A DNA stretch of 64,000 nt from Pyronema omphalodes (Eukaryota > Ascomycota > Pezizomycetes > Pezizales > Pyronemataceae). Position numbers and translations under genes: made by a program. This document shows, in pieces, positions 34,577 through 47,884 of the stretch; position 1 is the stretch's first letter; every line of letters begins with the position of its first letter. Below the pieces are notes generated by a model, which was not told the origin of the DNA, ran no database searches, and saw only the letters and a list, made by a program, of their open reading frames with translations. The stretch is taken from NCBI GenBank assembly GCA_024516155.1, contig JAJJXM010000014.1:434001-498000 (forward strand), given 5' to 3'.

Positions 34577-37221
34577 AAGTGTATCAAAGAGAGCGGGGCC
34601 TTAGGTACTTAAGTTTTTTTCCACCTTCTTATTAGTTTTTTGTTAATAACCCAAGGAAATAAATTACATGAGGGCCAGGAGCTGCTCGGGGAAACTTGAC
34701 CACAACCGAAGCAATTATCCGAGGGTGTACGTACCCAGTCCTTGCATGAGACAATGGACCGATACACAGCTGTTAAATATCCACGCATACTTCACTTTCA
34801 GGCTCTCGTATAATGCTACGCTCTTCATTGGGATTCATTGGGATTCATTGGGATCCCCGTGAAGTGCACCTCGATAGTCTTAGCCAATGACAGTCCTGCA
34901 AGTTATCATGAGCAGGATATTGAATCAACTAACTCGGCTGATTTGGGGACATTATAACCGTAATTTTCCGACCGCCGGATATTAATCCAGATATTCCACC
35001 CCCATGGTAATTATTCTTGCCGTCGAGGTCGCGTTCATTTGCGCGTGGACTACGGTAAGAGGGGTGGCGAAAAGAGCGTCCGGATTCTTCGATGTGATCC
35101 GCCCAAAATGGGATTTATCGCAACAATGCGCAGCGTGGCAAATGATGTGCAATTTTCCTTTCACCTCCTTACAGGGCTTTAACACCGACTATCAGTAAGT
35201 TAGCTCTGCCAGGTCCCGATGAATTACCTCTCATTAGAATTTTAGGGAATAGGATATTACGCACATCGCCACTTTCATAAATTTCGAGCGGTGTATTCCC
35301 AGGACCTTTTCACCAAGTTGGCTTGCTATATGAGTGATTAGAATACTCAGTTCAATCACTGAAGGGTTAAAGCTGTCATTCCTTTTGATCTGTACTGTTA
35401 GCCTGGGTAAATGTGTTAGGTATCAGACAGGTCGAAGAATAAGGTAGACATTTACGCAATTGGTTTCGTATTGACACTGGAATTTCGGAATTTCTGGTGT
35501 TTGGATAAGGACTATATAGAGTACAGTCATAGAGGATGCCTAAATATCAGGCTGTGCACCGAGCCTATTCAGCTCGCACGAAGTTTGGTAGGGTATCCAC
35601 TGAAGTCATTTGGGGGCCCCATCTGCAAAACGCTGATAAGGTTCGAGTTGCCTGCACACTCTCGTTGTCAACTGCCAGATCGAAAATTAAGTTTCAATAT
35701 TAGCTTAAATTCTGATTGGTATATTGGATATTTCAGAAGTCAAATTGCATGGGAAGGGGATGTTTACCTCTGTTCTCTTCAGAAACTGGGTACAAATGTT
35801 GGTGCCCGTACTTTTGAGTCAGAGAACAGTGGTTGGGTTCTTAATGCAATATGGGGTGTGGGAAAAATCTCGCTGTAGTTGGGAATCCAGGGGGGAAAGG
35901 GAGATGGCTGTAGGGGCAAGTGTGAGAGGATATTCTGCAGGGGCGAAGGGTGGAGGTGCATGGACTTCGGTGCCCCAGCCCTCATGATTCCCATGGCAAC
36001 TTCCTCTAGCAGTGGTCGACAGTCTCATCTGAATTCTGTTCAGGCGAGCTGCTTTGGTCTGTGAGAGTGGTATGTAGCGAGGAACTGCCCGGATGGTGGT
36101 TTTGTCTAACTTGGGGGGGGGGGGGGGTAATCCATAGTTGCAGTCCATTCATAAAGTGGTCTATTACTCCGTCTCGTTGCCAGATCCCCTTAGATTTACC
36201 TTGTATTCAAGTACATCATTCTACACCCTTGGCACATTGGCTAATGAATATCACAAGTACTGATATGAATTGTCCGGATTTATTCATTTATTTATGCTGG
36301 TGATACCGATTTATTATTCCTTTTTGGACCATTGTAATCCAGAGATGTATCACAACACGAACACAGATCAAACACCCAAATTTTTATTTCAACCTATCAT
36401 ATCGGTTTGGCCAACTCTCATCGTTGGGTGCCACAAAAGTTCTATCAATTCAGCGACCAGGATTGTCTGAGTCGCCGCTGTGTTAGTCTTTGCTCACTTT
36501 TGATCGCCTCTCCATATATGAACGATGATTCCAACCTTTCGTTTATTTGAGAACAAGATTTGGCCATATTGTGAATCATAACATATCAGCTGCCGTCAGA
36601 AGGTTTGATATTGAAATTAATCTACGTACCAATGGGCGATTTCCCCTCGAGATGACGGCCTTTCTTCCTTGTAATCGAAATGTTACACAACAGTGCGTGT
36701 CACAACATTCGTTGACATCTCAGGAAGACTACCCAATTTGCATGTCTCAAAACAGCACGAGTACGCCAACTTTTGCAGGGCATCGGGTACTTGGCCGCAA
36801 AAATATGTGACAGCTCGGATATAGTGTGATCAATCGAGCACATTTGATGGTAAGCATGTTTAACCAAACGCGTCCAGGGTTGCATTAAACTGCACCTTTC
36901 TTGACGTCGCGCTTGATACATATGTATCCAAAAGCAATGGCCAGTCAATTCAATTTTTTCTACGCGATGGTCGAAGGATATTAGAAGCCAACACAAAAGA
37001 TACACGTTGTACATAGTTCATGTCCCGCTCGCAGTGCATATAATATGCATCTGATAGGAGAACCCCTGTACAACAAGCTGCGGCATGCATGGGACAGGTT
37101 ACGTCTGAAAGGGGTTTCACAAATACTGTTGGACTACTTTCAATCCGTTGGAAATACAATCTTCTTTATATCAATGGGAGTTCAAATTCGCCGCCTCAAC
37201 CAACTCCATAGGGTTGCAGCG
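34577..37221. other. Intergenic, 2.6 kb
   Basis: Includes a threefold ATTGGGATTC microrepeat (34828-34856) and a poly-G run at 36112-36127. ORFs of 60-135 codons occur but none shows domain or promoter evidence. Confidence 0.45.
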
Positions 37222-37271
37222 TACTCGTGCCTAAAGGTGGTGGCTAGCGCCACCACCTTTAGGCACGAGTA
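37222..37271. repeat. 50-bp palindromic repeat, copy A
   Basis: Perfect 23-bp inverted arms (TACTCGTGCCTAAAGG...) around a 4-nt centre TAGC. Related copies are at 47837 and 55498. Confidence 0.95.
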
Positions 37272-40200
37272 TCTACCAAGACGTTTTCCCAACAATGCAT
37301 ATCTTCCAAATAAGATCTCAATTCTTCGCAAAATGGGTATCCTATGCGAATCGCTGTAGCATACATCGCATACATAATCAGGAGTGCACAAATGCAACGT
37401 GCTTGTTAGCTTATCATTGGAGCTAACGTAAGTTAGTCTAGCGTAAGATTTCGCTCTGGTTTTGTGATCTTCAGGGTTTCGATGAACATCTCCACATCGC
37501 CGGAAAATACACACTTCAGTTCTACATTTTGCTCCCTACGATGTTCGGTCAAAAGTATATACAGATGGATCGGTCTACAGGATTATGTCTGAACGGGGGT
37601 GGGGGGGGGGGCGTACTTTACGTTGATGGAAGCTTGGCGCGAGTGATTACTTGGGATGCGCAGCGTAATGGGGGGCGAAGTGTGCACTGTGCACATATGC
37701 GCTCCTCAACGGTTCTTTATCGCCCAATTAACTCCAAAAGTGCACTTTCAGCCGTATTGTTTTGCCAGGGTGCTCGCGCCATACACAGTTTTGGTATTTG
37801 CTTAAGAATATTCTTGTGCGCAGAGAAAGCCTTTGAACGTACGTACATATCCCATATGTATAAAACCCGCCAAAATCGCAGCCGCTATACTTAACATAGG
37901 TTACCCTTATGTCAAGTATCCCTAGCCTAACAGATTCTCCTATACATATGGCGTCGCAACGCTGAAACCAACCACCTTTTACATCGCTTTCAACACAGCC
38001 AAGCGAAAAGCTTGACTCTCTAGATCTGTGGATAAGGAGAATTTGATTCTTCGTCTAAAACTAAGAAAAATTTAACGTAGAAGGAGCAGTAGCGAGCGCC
38101 GTTCAATATTTTGCGGTGGGTTAGGGTTTACACAGGTTTCTGGACCACGCTCGGTAAATATCGAGTGATGTTACGTGTACACTTAACTGCTTTAGGAATG
38201 GTGCGATACTCAGTGAAACGCTGCCCATCCATCCTCTGCCTCTCACCTTTCTCGTCGCTTGTGGTCCCATAATTTATCACTCGATCATTCCAAAATGGGC
38301 TTAGTCGATCAGCGGGAGTGGGACCGCACAGTGGATTTCGGCCTTCCGCCGCCATATGTATGTGAACTCTCGTTGTCCCTGAAACCTGAAACATGCACCT
38401 TGAAGCCATATCCAGTCGGATCATCCCGCATGCTCCCTGTCGAATCCTAGTTGAACACATGCAAAGCATCTAGAAGCATGTGCAGATGTCCTTTACAAAC
38501 TGTGAAGATGACACTGCATTGTTTAATATATCCGGATATAGTTACACGGCATAAAGAAAACTTCGGCTTCGAGAACGATTGCTGGGCTGCCGTGATAGAT
38601 GTTCGCCCAATGATTCTACAGGGCTTAGACTTTTGATTGCAGAATCGCAAAATATGTGGATGACTATATATCCTATGACGTAAACGTATAGCGTTGTTCC
38701 ATACGTTGAAGTATTTAGAGTAAACTTTAATGATATCCATCTTATCTTCAATTCAAAGGAACATGCAAGATTATGACAGGTCACATATGCGATGCATCCA
38801 GATAAGGGCCGAATGCAGGAACCTCGTGTCAACACGCGAGTTGATAAAACGTGTCTTCGAAGTATTGTTCAAAGCTTCCCGTACTCTACTTCGGTACTTC
38901 CAACCATGTATACTTAGCACAAAAGAGCCGTTTGTATGAGTCGCTAGTCCAATTACTTTTACAAGAGGATGGAGTGAGGTCTCCTGAGATCTCGTACTTA
39001 TCGGATGTTCCGGATTGAAGCACTGGTTAAAATATGTACAAGGGGAAGTTCTATAATACTGTCTCCGATATATATACTTATATCCCAGGGGAAAGTACTC
39101 CTCTCGCTTCGAATTGGTTTTTACAGTAGGTGTTGTCGATTGATTCTCACCGGCCGTAAGCAGTACGTACGACAAACTCTTGGCTCGGAAACTCTAGCTC
39201 GCTTTGAATCCAACATGTTGCTTTTTAACCCCCACTCTCGTTCTTGAATGTTGGAACTTGGAAGTATAAGTGTACGGCTTGGGTATAACAATACTGCCAG
39301 TTCTCTTTGACCATCCACTGCAACCTTTTGACCGAAACCCCGATTTTATTTGACACGCACTCGCTCTTAACCAAACCATTAGCTTTTTATGTTGTCGGAG
39401 TTGAAATTTCTTGGCAAGTTGTTCAGTCTTGATTGAATACCTGAGCTTTCGGTAGCTGCAGAATGTTTATCTATATTGATGAATGCATAGTAGAGTAAAC
39501 CGCACAGTGCATCAATTCCTTTGGCAACGCACTCAGGTACAAGGGTAAGTCCAGAGCTCTATTGTATCACTGCGTTCGATTGTATATTTTGCTACACATG
39601 CCAGGTCAACCTCCTTCTATGTAGCACTATGTATTTGTTTGATGACTATGGTTAAAATTAGCTATCAAAGGGCTCTTTAACCCTCGCAACTTCTCGCGAA
39701 AGATCTGGAATTGAGGTTGTTCTGTTTCTACGTCCGAGTTACATGGCGTGCACCGTACCTAAGGCATCCTCCGAGTATATTTGGAAAAGCCAAGCGATGT
39801 TGCAACTATCATGATCTAGGATAGACTAGACCTAAATTTAGTGGTAGCGTCTACGCTAATTATTGAGTTACGCTATCCAGAAAGTAGAGGTCATTAACGT
39901 CGTTATCACAAAATGGATCAATCACGGACTTAAGTGAACACAGAACATATATGGCACGCAGCGACCGGGGGCTGAGGATAGGGTAAGGGATTCGGAGTCT
40001 GAGAGTTAATCACCCGGGGAATATCAAGTTGCTTTGTTTGGGTATTGATTTTTGAATATTGTGAAGAATTATATCTTCCAGTAATTTGTAAGGCACAGAA
40101 ACTGAAAGTAGAAACCCATATATGATACCCGCAAGGGTAGTGCATAGGAAACTAATTAGAGCAGGAGGAGCGTCTTCATATCATGCAATGAGTGTTCAAG

Positions 40201-41427
40201 TTAAGGATAAGAGAATTCAAAGCAAAACAAATCTACATCCCGATGGATTCCCACGGGCCGAGGAAATCTTTAACAAAATCATTGATATGGATCAACGGTG
40301 GAGCATGTAATCAAGGAACTAGGTAGTACCGATTATTCAGCGTCATGATTTATCAATACAGAGCCGGCATCCGCTCTATTTCCGATCCTAACATAAAGAA
40401 CTGCAGATTTGAAATCTGTCATCTCAAAGGATTGTTTCTCGGATCTAACTAAGTGGGATTAACGAAAAAAAAACATCCGAACACTCCAAGTTACATGCGG
40501 TGTCGTATCCAATAACTGACACATAATATAATTAGGCACTTATTATGTACTGGAATAATGAAATCAGTAAAAATATTATTTTGCTTTACTTCTTCTTAAT
40601 TATCTCAAACTGCTCTTGAAAGTATCTAAGTTTCGCGGTACCTGAAGGGAGAAGTAACTGTGTTGCCAGTGGCGGCAGCCAGCTAGCTAGCCATGGTAGA
40701 GGCACACCAGCTTATATAATGAGGAAGAATAATAATCAACGCCACGCAGCCGAGGCTCAATATTATCATGGTATCTATGTATGTAACTACATGTATGTAC
40801 CTCTCAGCTTCTTTCAGCGCTTAAACTTAGACGCGGCCAAAGCGGGTGATGCTGCCTCGCTTATTAGATGTGGCTGAAAACCAAGCTAAACCGTACTTGC
40901 ATATGGCTCCTCCAAGGATTACCTTCTTTAAGATGCAAATACCGGCTGTTTCATTCTGGATCAGAAGAAGCATTGTGAGTCTTGTGACAAAATAAAATAT
41001 AGGTTGAACTACTATCATTTATTGGAAAAGAATGTACGGTAAGTTCTAGATCACCCCTAATAAATAATTCCATTTTAGATTTTAGATTTTATATGCACTC
41101 GAGCCTCTATAATTTTAGAACTCTAAACCACCCTTAATCCTCAAATTCTACAACTCTAACCTTTCCTTCCAGCATCTCACCCACATGATCCCCTTTATCC
41201 CCTCCCTCCCCCCCGTATTTCCCCCAGTTGTTACAAAACATCACCAACCGTCATCCTCCATAATTCTACCAACCTTTCTAGCCACTTACCCTATCAAAAT
41301 CCAGATCTCTAGCCATTTCTCCTCTATCCCCAAAATCTCTTCCAGAATTCTATTATCCATTAGCGATGCTACAAGCAGCGAGAAAAATCTACACACTTAA
41401 GATCCGCCACTGTGTTAAACCCAATTC
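37272..41427. other. Intergenic, 4.2 kb
   Basis: Contains a G-rich run at 37596-37610 and many short ORFs without support. A CT-rich segment at 41105-41400 follows a TATA-like CTATAAT and holds a 71-codon ORF from ATG 41185 that I regard as composition-driven. A 62-codon ORF at 40122-40310 starts with ATG but has no recognised feature. Confidence 0.45.
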
Positions 41428-41686
41428 TTATTTTCCCTGTTGATTGGCAGATTGGCCAGAGGGAAAGAGACGCTCCGCATCCTGCAACACTTTCTTAACA
41501 TGGGCGTCGGAATGTCCGGCCCCTGGAGTGTAAACTGTCTGGTTGTAACCAGGAATGCTGACTTTGGCTTGACCGGTGGCTGGGAGCTGGCCGTAGGTGT
41601 TGGTGGAAGAACTTTAGGGTTGAGGTGTTAGTTGACTTTTGTAAATCTGATTGAGGGGAAATTTTGACTAACCCAGAGGAAGGCAT
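41428..41686 (-). CDS. GW-family small protein 6 (spliced)
   Basis: Exon 1 is 14 nt (41686-41673). The intron is 41672-41612 (GTTAGT, branch ACTAAC, end TAAAG; 61 nt). Exon 2 is 41611-41428. The protein has 65 residues and starts MPSSGSSTNTYGQL. The core is SIPGYNQTVYTPGAGHS, then VKKVLQDAERLFPSG, with Tyr in place of the usual Trp. Without splicing the start codon reads into an unrelated 63-codon frame, which is why simple ORF calling misses this gene. A TATATAAA at 41844-41851 and a 157-nt ATG-free leader precede it. This is the most compact member and best shows the minimal domain. Function unknown. Confidence 0.75.
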
Positions 41687-41843
41687 TTTGATAAATTTTC
41701 TAGAGAGCTGTCTTTGAGCAAGGAGTTGATTGAGTGGATTGGGAGTGATCAGATGGTGGATCGAGTGATGTCCAAGAACTGAATATCAAAATTGATAAAC
41801 AGAAGAAGATTGTAGGTAAAGTAGAAGATGGTGTTTGGATCCG

Positions 41844-41851
41844 TTTATATA
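41844..41851 (-). promoter_or_regulatory. TATA box of GW-family gene 6
   Basis: TATATAAA on the minus strand, 157 nt before the ATG; the leader between has no ATG. Confidence 0.6.
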
Positions 41852-44800
41852 ACGAAAAGCTGCTGGCTGCTAATTTGCAGTAAGGTATAATACCTAAGGC
41901 GAGAGGATGATGATGATGAAGGAAGTTGTTGGGCTGATGAGGAAAACAACAGCGGAAGAGGTGGTGGTTTATATACATCACTTTCAACGTAGGGAGTACC
42001 AGCCCTGAAGACAAATATGCCCAGAGGATTGGGATGAAACGGCGGAATCTCATCGGCTATGGCACACGAAGCTGAATTGATTGTGTCAATGGGCTGTGCC
42101 CGGCATGACGATGGTTAGGCCTGTCTGTTGGAAAGGCTGTGGAACTCTGATAGCCGATGATGGCGATGACGGAGACAAGAAAAACTTTGCAATGTTTTCT
42201 CACCGCTGATCAATCCTGATGCAACTACAATTCAGTGAAGACAACGCATATGCGGTGTGCATCCGGAGGTTCGGGGTGCTGAATTTCTACGCTATAATTA
42301 CGTGTGTTACGATCATTTTTCTCCATCTCGTAACAAATTTAGTTACTCTGCCTTGCTAGTCCATAACGGCACAGTTATTCAGTAGCTAGGGTTGCAACGA
42401 GGTTCTCCTGGCATCTAACGGTATGGTATTCCGTAACACAAAGTGTGACTTTTGTTTCCCGTTACACACATTGAAATTTCTCAAAATAGACAGAAGAGCC
42501 TAGCAGATACAATTTGTGAAACCCACCTGACAACAAATACATCCAATCTCCAAGGTCCCGCCGCTGTCGAATGCTGTCTCTTCAGATCACATCATATAGG
42601 TCGCCGAGACAACTATACTCTTGTACGCCGTTTCTAGGTGATTTTTAGGATGAAACATGATCATCAGTATCATAGGTAACTTAGCCCAATATCGCAAGAT
42701 GCCCGTTTGGTGCCTGCTTTCGTGCCTAATCGATATGCTGTGTACATGCGACCCGAAGGGCTGGTAGCGCGATACAGTGCGTTTTGTCTCATGGTATCGG
42801 TGTGAATTGGTTTCAATATCGGACTCTCTTTCCGCAGCTTCTGTATGAAGTCCGGTTGTACCAACCATATTCGATGGTTTTACTCCTCACGCGATATGTC
42901 AAAAGAGCGATTACTAGTAGAAAAATCAGGAGGAATATGCATACTTGGCTGTGGCGTCTATTACGGATATTTCCGCAAAACGCTATGTCGAAAGCTACAG
43001 TACAAGGCTGGCTAATATTTGCTTACTTGCGTGGGTGGCAAAACATAAAATAAGTCTTATTTAGTGATTATTTTCCGTAGTAAAGTCTAGAAAACACTCT
43101 TCTGGCCTTCATGGGATTGTCATTAAAGCCCTAAATACAACTCAATTACCCTATGTCTCACTATCGAGGCTCTTATTTAGGATAGATATGACTGGCTGAG
43201 AATGTTTCGGAATGACATCATGAGCCATGCCTTCCTGTGCAGGAACAAAGGAAATTTCTTTTCACGAAGGCTGGCCTTCCCCATGATTGTAGGCAAGCCG
43301 CAAAAGCACCCATTGCGTTTAAGGAAAAATTATAAAAGTGTTTTCTATAAACCAACATGGACAAACCTTGCCACTTCATCAATGAGCCTCCCCGAGATAC
43401 AGCATACGCAAGGGCCTGATAATCAAGTTACACGCGTGCCGACCGAGCCTGCTTATGATGTCGCTGTTATGTATGTTTAACGATAATGGACGACTTGAAT
43501 TATCACTCTTACCAGTTCACGGGTTCCATTGATGTACCTCGTACACGAGAAAACCAGGTTCTACTGCTCGCACACAGGGACAATGAACCTCAGCTCAATC
43601 GTGTGCCATCTCATGAGAACATATTCCGTTAAGAATCGCGGCATTATCTTACAGTGAAAATTCTGCTTTCAGCAGTAAGCCTGGGAGGAATGGAAGAGGA
43701 GGAGGATGTTGGAGGTCAGAAGAACCACAGTGGTGGGTGGAAACCATTCCGTTGTGGGAAATCTTGAAGCATTGGCTTATGCACAACCCGATCCAACTAA
43801 ACCAAGAGCCGTAAAGCGGCGGGCGGCACCGCAATTCTTCGATTCACACTAGGGAATGACGCGCCGTTGGGTCCACCCCGCATCCCAGGACCATGGCCAA
43901 AAATCCCAGGTGGCGCGAAAAAACGCTGTCAACTACTCCACAAAGCGGTATCGATTTCCATCCTGATCGAGTGCATAAACCGCGAGAGGTCTTCCGGCAT
44001 GCATACTTTGTTCACCGAATTCAAAACAAGGCTTAAATGTAACGTAATTTCAGAACGTATTCATCGCACAGCCACCAACCAACCCATTCTTTAGGTTTTC
44101 CCCACTGAGGATTCTACGCCTATATTGGAAGTACAACTTCATATTCTCATTTCCAATACAGGAATGAGCAGCCAAGCCCGCGGTTCCGCATGGTCCAGCT
44201 TAACGCCAGGCACGCGACCAACTATTCATGTTGACCGAAAACCCCATGTATGTACTCCATCCATTTTAGTACCAAAGGGTCTTTGATTTTGTCTATCGGC
44301 ACGGCCCGATATGAAGCTAAGATTCTCCAATCGATGATACGTCAACGTTTTGCCACTCATGCACTGCTTAGCTGGAATAATTTTGAGCATATTAATAGCA
44401 TATTAATAGCAGATTCAACGCCAAGATCTCGGAGACGCTCAGGAACAAATAATCATTCAGCCCCCTGCGGGGTGCATGAGGAATGCCAAGATCATTGGAA
44501 AAGCCGTTTTTGGTGCATATGCTGACGATTTACAACAGCATCGTCACTTACCGAGTTCCGTTCCATTGAGACATTAAAGCTACCACTCAAGTACTGTACA
44601 CTCTGTCTCGGCTCTTTTTATGGGTAGGTGCAGGCACGTTATTTTATGTTTTGGTACTTACAGCTTCTGTACTCCGGAGGTCTGCGTGTGTCGGATCATC
44701 AATCAGGATTGTCATCATGGTTACGTCCTACAGCTCACGCAATTGGTCGTCTGTATAATAATAAAAGGTCTGGCCGTGTCCAGTTGTTTTGGTTCCACTC

Positions 44801-46560
44801 AGGGAACACAACGGGATTTGCCGGTAGGTACTGAGACGATAGTGTGACAAATCAGATAACCATATCGAACGAGAGATACTTTCTACATATAATGCTCAAT
44901 TAGGCGCTCAATATTTATTAGTCTAGGATCCAAATCCATGGATAACTCGCGTATCAGACTTTTGCAATTAATACTCGAGATTTTATCAGTGGTACCGAAC
45001 GTAACTCGAGGGTTCCAGGCCGGGCTGAACGGAAATTTGACGCTCCCATGTGTCATGGTCAAGCTTGCGCTTGCGCCTTGCAAATCCCATTGGTAATAAT
45101 AAGACCACAAAAGTATCATATATATATGTCCAAGGTAAGGCTAACTGGTACTTTATTCTGGAGATCAAGTCCATGGTTGAGGCATACCAATAAACTTTAC
45201 CGCTCTGATTGGTACAACACGGCAAAGTACTGAACAACCTGTACAAAGCCGTTTTCCTCTGTACAATTTCATACGGTGTTTAAAAATCGGAATATCTAAA
45301 TATATTACATCTGTATCATCGTTTCTGCTCTAGTTTTTAGTAATTGATCATCTGAATATTTTCACTGCGAATTCCTCGAATAGTTGAGATTTTATGTGCG
45401 ACGACAGTCCTTGCACCATTGTGTAACCGCCCCGAAAGATTGAGCTTGGAGCTGAGTTTCCGATGATCTTCATGCAAAATACCATCGAGATAGTTATTTG
45501 CCGACATGAGATATGCAGCCTTGAACACTACATTCACCGTTGACAGTTCGACCCTAAAGCGGCTCAACAGCTACTGTGCGAAAGTGATACGGAAAGATTT
45601 TCAGTAACGCATCATGACTTTGTACATTCACAATAGTATCCCTATACTGATATCCGTAAATATCCGTCTTAGAGAGTCTATGAGAGTACAATGTTCTAGG
45701 AATCGTAATTTTATAGCATGCGCGCTTGAGTACCGCAAATCATCTCGTCAATAGTGAACGCAATTTTGACCTGGAAAACTTGGCGGTGTGTAGCCAACCT
45801 GAGACTTTGACAGTGTGTAGCAGGATCATCAATGGAACTATAGCTCCAATGTTCAAATTCATCTTACTATTTTAGGTAGTCCCGCTCACTAACTAATTAT
45901 AAGTATATAATCAAGATATCTAATGAATTATCGGTCAAATATCAATCATTTGTCAGTCAATAATCCATTGTAACATCGCAATCCACAACTCCTGTTTCAG
46001 TCAGAGATTTAAATGCTAATCCCACAGCTCCGTCTGATGATCATCACGTTTCGACAACATGTACAAGAAACCCCTAACGCACGTTCCCGCCTACGGTGTT
46101 TTCAATACCGGACGTAACATGTAATCATGAAGAAACCAATGGTTCGTACCACATTTGGGAAACTTTCTACTATCTTCCTGCTATACTTTTAGAATTTTCG
46201 AACCGTACATCTGAGGATAAGGGGGTTCTATTACTCTCGCTTGATTAAGATCAAATATCGAGGTTAAAAACAAGTTTTTGCACGTGCAGCGTGAAACTAC
46301 GACGTGAATGTATCTTCTAGAACTTGTTAATCGGAGCGATGGGTTTTTTGAATCTATCAAGCTTTATATGTACTACGGTATCGAGACGATTTGCTTTAAT
46401 ACAAGGCGCGGAATAACACAGGTGCGAAAAGAACTTCTGGCGAGTGATTATATATGAAGCCATGTGGACGGTCTTTTTGATAGGAATCTATAAATGTAAA
46501 TAGAAATGCAGTTGTAGATGAAATTCAATTCCTGATTCCAATCCTCATTTTTTACTCGCC
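41852..46560. other. Intergenic, 4.7 kb
   Basis: No supported gene. A 41-residue ORF from ATG 44164 (MSSQARGSAWSSLTPG) is only faintly like the GW family. Confidence 0.45.
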
Positions 46561-46889
46561 TATATACCCATTTGCCTCTTTCGTCGTTCTCAAAATCCAT
46601 CTTCCTCCACCTCCATATCCACTCACCTTAATCTCCATCCTCCTCCATCTCTACACTCCTCAATCTCCACACTTCTCTATTATCATATTCCATATTAACC
46701 TTCCTCTACCTCATCAACCTCTCCCCACCCTTACCACAGTCCATCTCCACGTCCCCTATACAACCCAGGAGAATTGGCTAGAAGATGACCGTATGCCCCT
46801 GCTATAAATCCCAAGACCCTTTTCGCTGCGTAAATACTGGAAGCAGCCTTGTTACAGGCCCCATGGATATCGATGTTTTTTCTATTTAG
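46561..46889 (+). CDS. Possible small transcription unit, 34-residue ORF
   Basis: TATATA at 46561, then about 215 nt of strongly C/T-rich, ATG-free leader, then an ORF at 46785-46889 (MTVCPCYKSQDPFRCVN...). The layout copies the promoters of the GW-family genes, but the short peptide lacks the core. A different spliced product is possible. Included because the promoter-like composition is distinctive. Confidence 0.25.
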
Positions 46890-47120
46890 TGTGTTATGAA
46901 CTACTTCCGTGCACTCCATTAACCGAGTCTAGTCATTCTACCAAAAGAACAAGCGAAAAAGGTCATATATATCCCGCTTGAGAGGATCAGTTGTAGCACT
47001 ATAACAGATGATTATATTAGCCCGTATAGAGCATCACCATCTCAGAGAGTCCTGATGGAAAAAAATCAAGTACTACAAAAATGGTTTAAAAGCCTTGAAA
47101 AAAATCTATCAAAGTCAAAA
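46890..47120. other. Spacer before tRNA
   Basis: No feature seen. Confidence 0.5.
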
Positions 47121-47206
47121 TGATCCATGCAGGGGTCGAACCTGCGACCTTGGCGTTAACTACTTGCGTATTAGCACCACGCTCTAACCAACTGAGCTAA
47201 TAGACC
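47121..47206 (-). tRNA. tRNA-Ile(AAT) with 12-nt intron
   Basis: All arms pair: acceptor GGTCTAT/ATGGATC with discriminator A; D-arm GCTC...GAGC; anticodon stem TGGTG/CGCCA with loop CTAATAA; T-arm GCAGG TTCGACC CCTGC. A 12-nt intron CGCAAGTAGTTA sits at the standard position one base 3' of the anticodon. It decodes ATT/ATC after A34-to-inosine editing. Confidence 0.93.
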
Positions 47207-47836
47207 TTCTGATTGACGAGAGCAAGCAAATACAATTTTATAATTTTAACAGCAAGAAGGGAAAACACAACCAGAAACATATAGTCACACCCAGCATCAT
47301 AGAAAATCATTCGTATCACCTTGCGGCTTCGCCATCACCTGATGTTGTCGTACAAGCACCCCCCATCGTTGTGCCAAAACTAAAAATATAGAATAATCCC
47401 TTTGACCCATGAAAGCTAGGAGATTTCTTGGATTTTCCATGTCGCTGACTAGATACATATTTCCCGTGATATTATGCAAATGGCGATGCAGGCGCAGCAC
47501 TGTCAGCAACGGTGGCAAATCCCAGCCACATGAAACGGATCCATGCAATACCTACATCATTTCAGGGGTTGGTTTTGTTTTGTGTATCTTAAAAATGGCT
47601 CCCTTTTTCCCAGACAAAAACTCGATCACTTGTAAGCATGTTTCTTGTAAGCATGTTTTTGGACTAGTTAATCATCATCTAGAGTGGCAAGTCGGCGTTT
47701 CTCTAACTCAAGAACATTTAAGAACACGGCAAATGACATGGAGTTGTATAGGCGGTGTCTAATTTTGTAATAACTTGCCAAGAGGTACAATAAACCTGAT
47801 GAGATAGATTTGTTGAGGATGGTTTTTTTCCCGAAA
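47207..47836. other. Intergenic
   Basis: No supported gene. Confidence 0.5.
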
Positions 47837-47884
47837 ACTCGTGCCTAAAGATGGTGGTGCTAGCCACCGCCTCTAGGCACGAGT
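47837..47884. repeat. 48-bp palindromic repeat, copy B (diverged)
   Basis: ACTCGTGCCTAAAG...CTCTAGGCACGAGT with centre GCTAGC. Its arms carry a few mismatches relative to copy A. Confidence 0.9.

Noticed and set aside
35471..35878. 135-codon plus-strand ORF
   Set aside because: Begins at a non-ATG codon, with no domain and no splice or promoter context.
38128..38469. 113-codon minus-strand ORF
   Set aside because: No ATG-linked promoter, domain or repeat relation; this length is expected by chance in so much sequence.
41185..41400. 71-codon Pro/Ser/Ile-rich ORF converging on GW gene 6
   Set aside because: Composition is explained by a C/T-rich tract, with no conserved motif; it could equally be leader sequence.
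44164..44289. MSSQARGSAWSSLTPG small ORF as a GW-family gene
   Set aside because: Wrong W-to-PG spacing (four) and no conserved helix; kept only as a weak remark.
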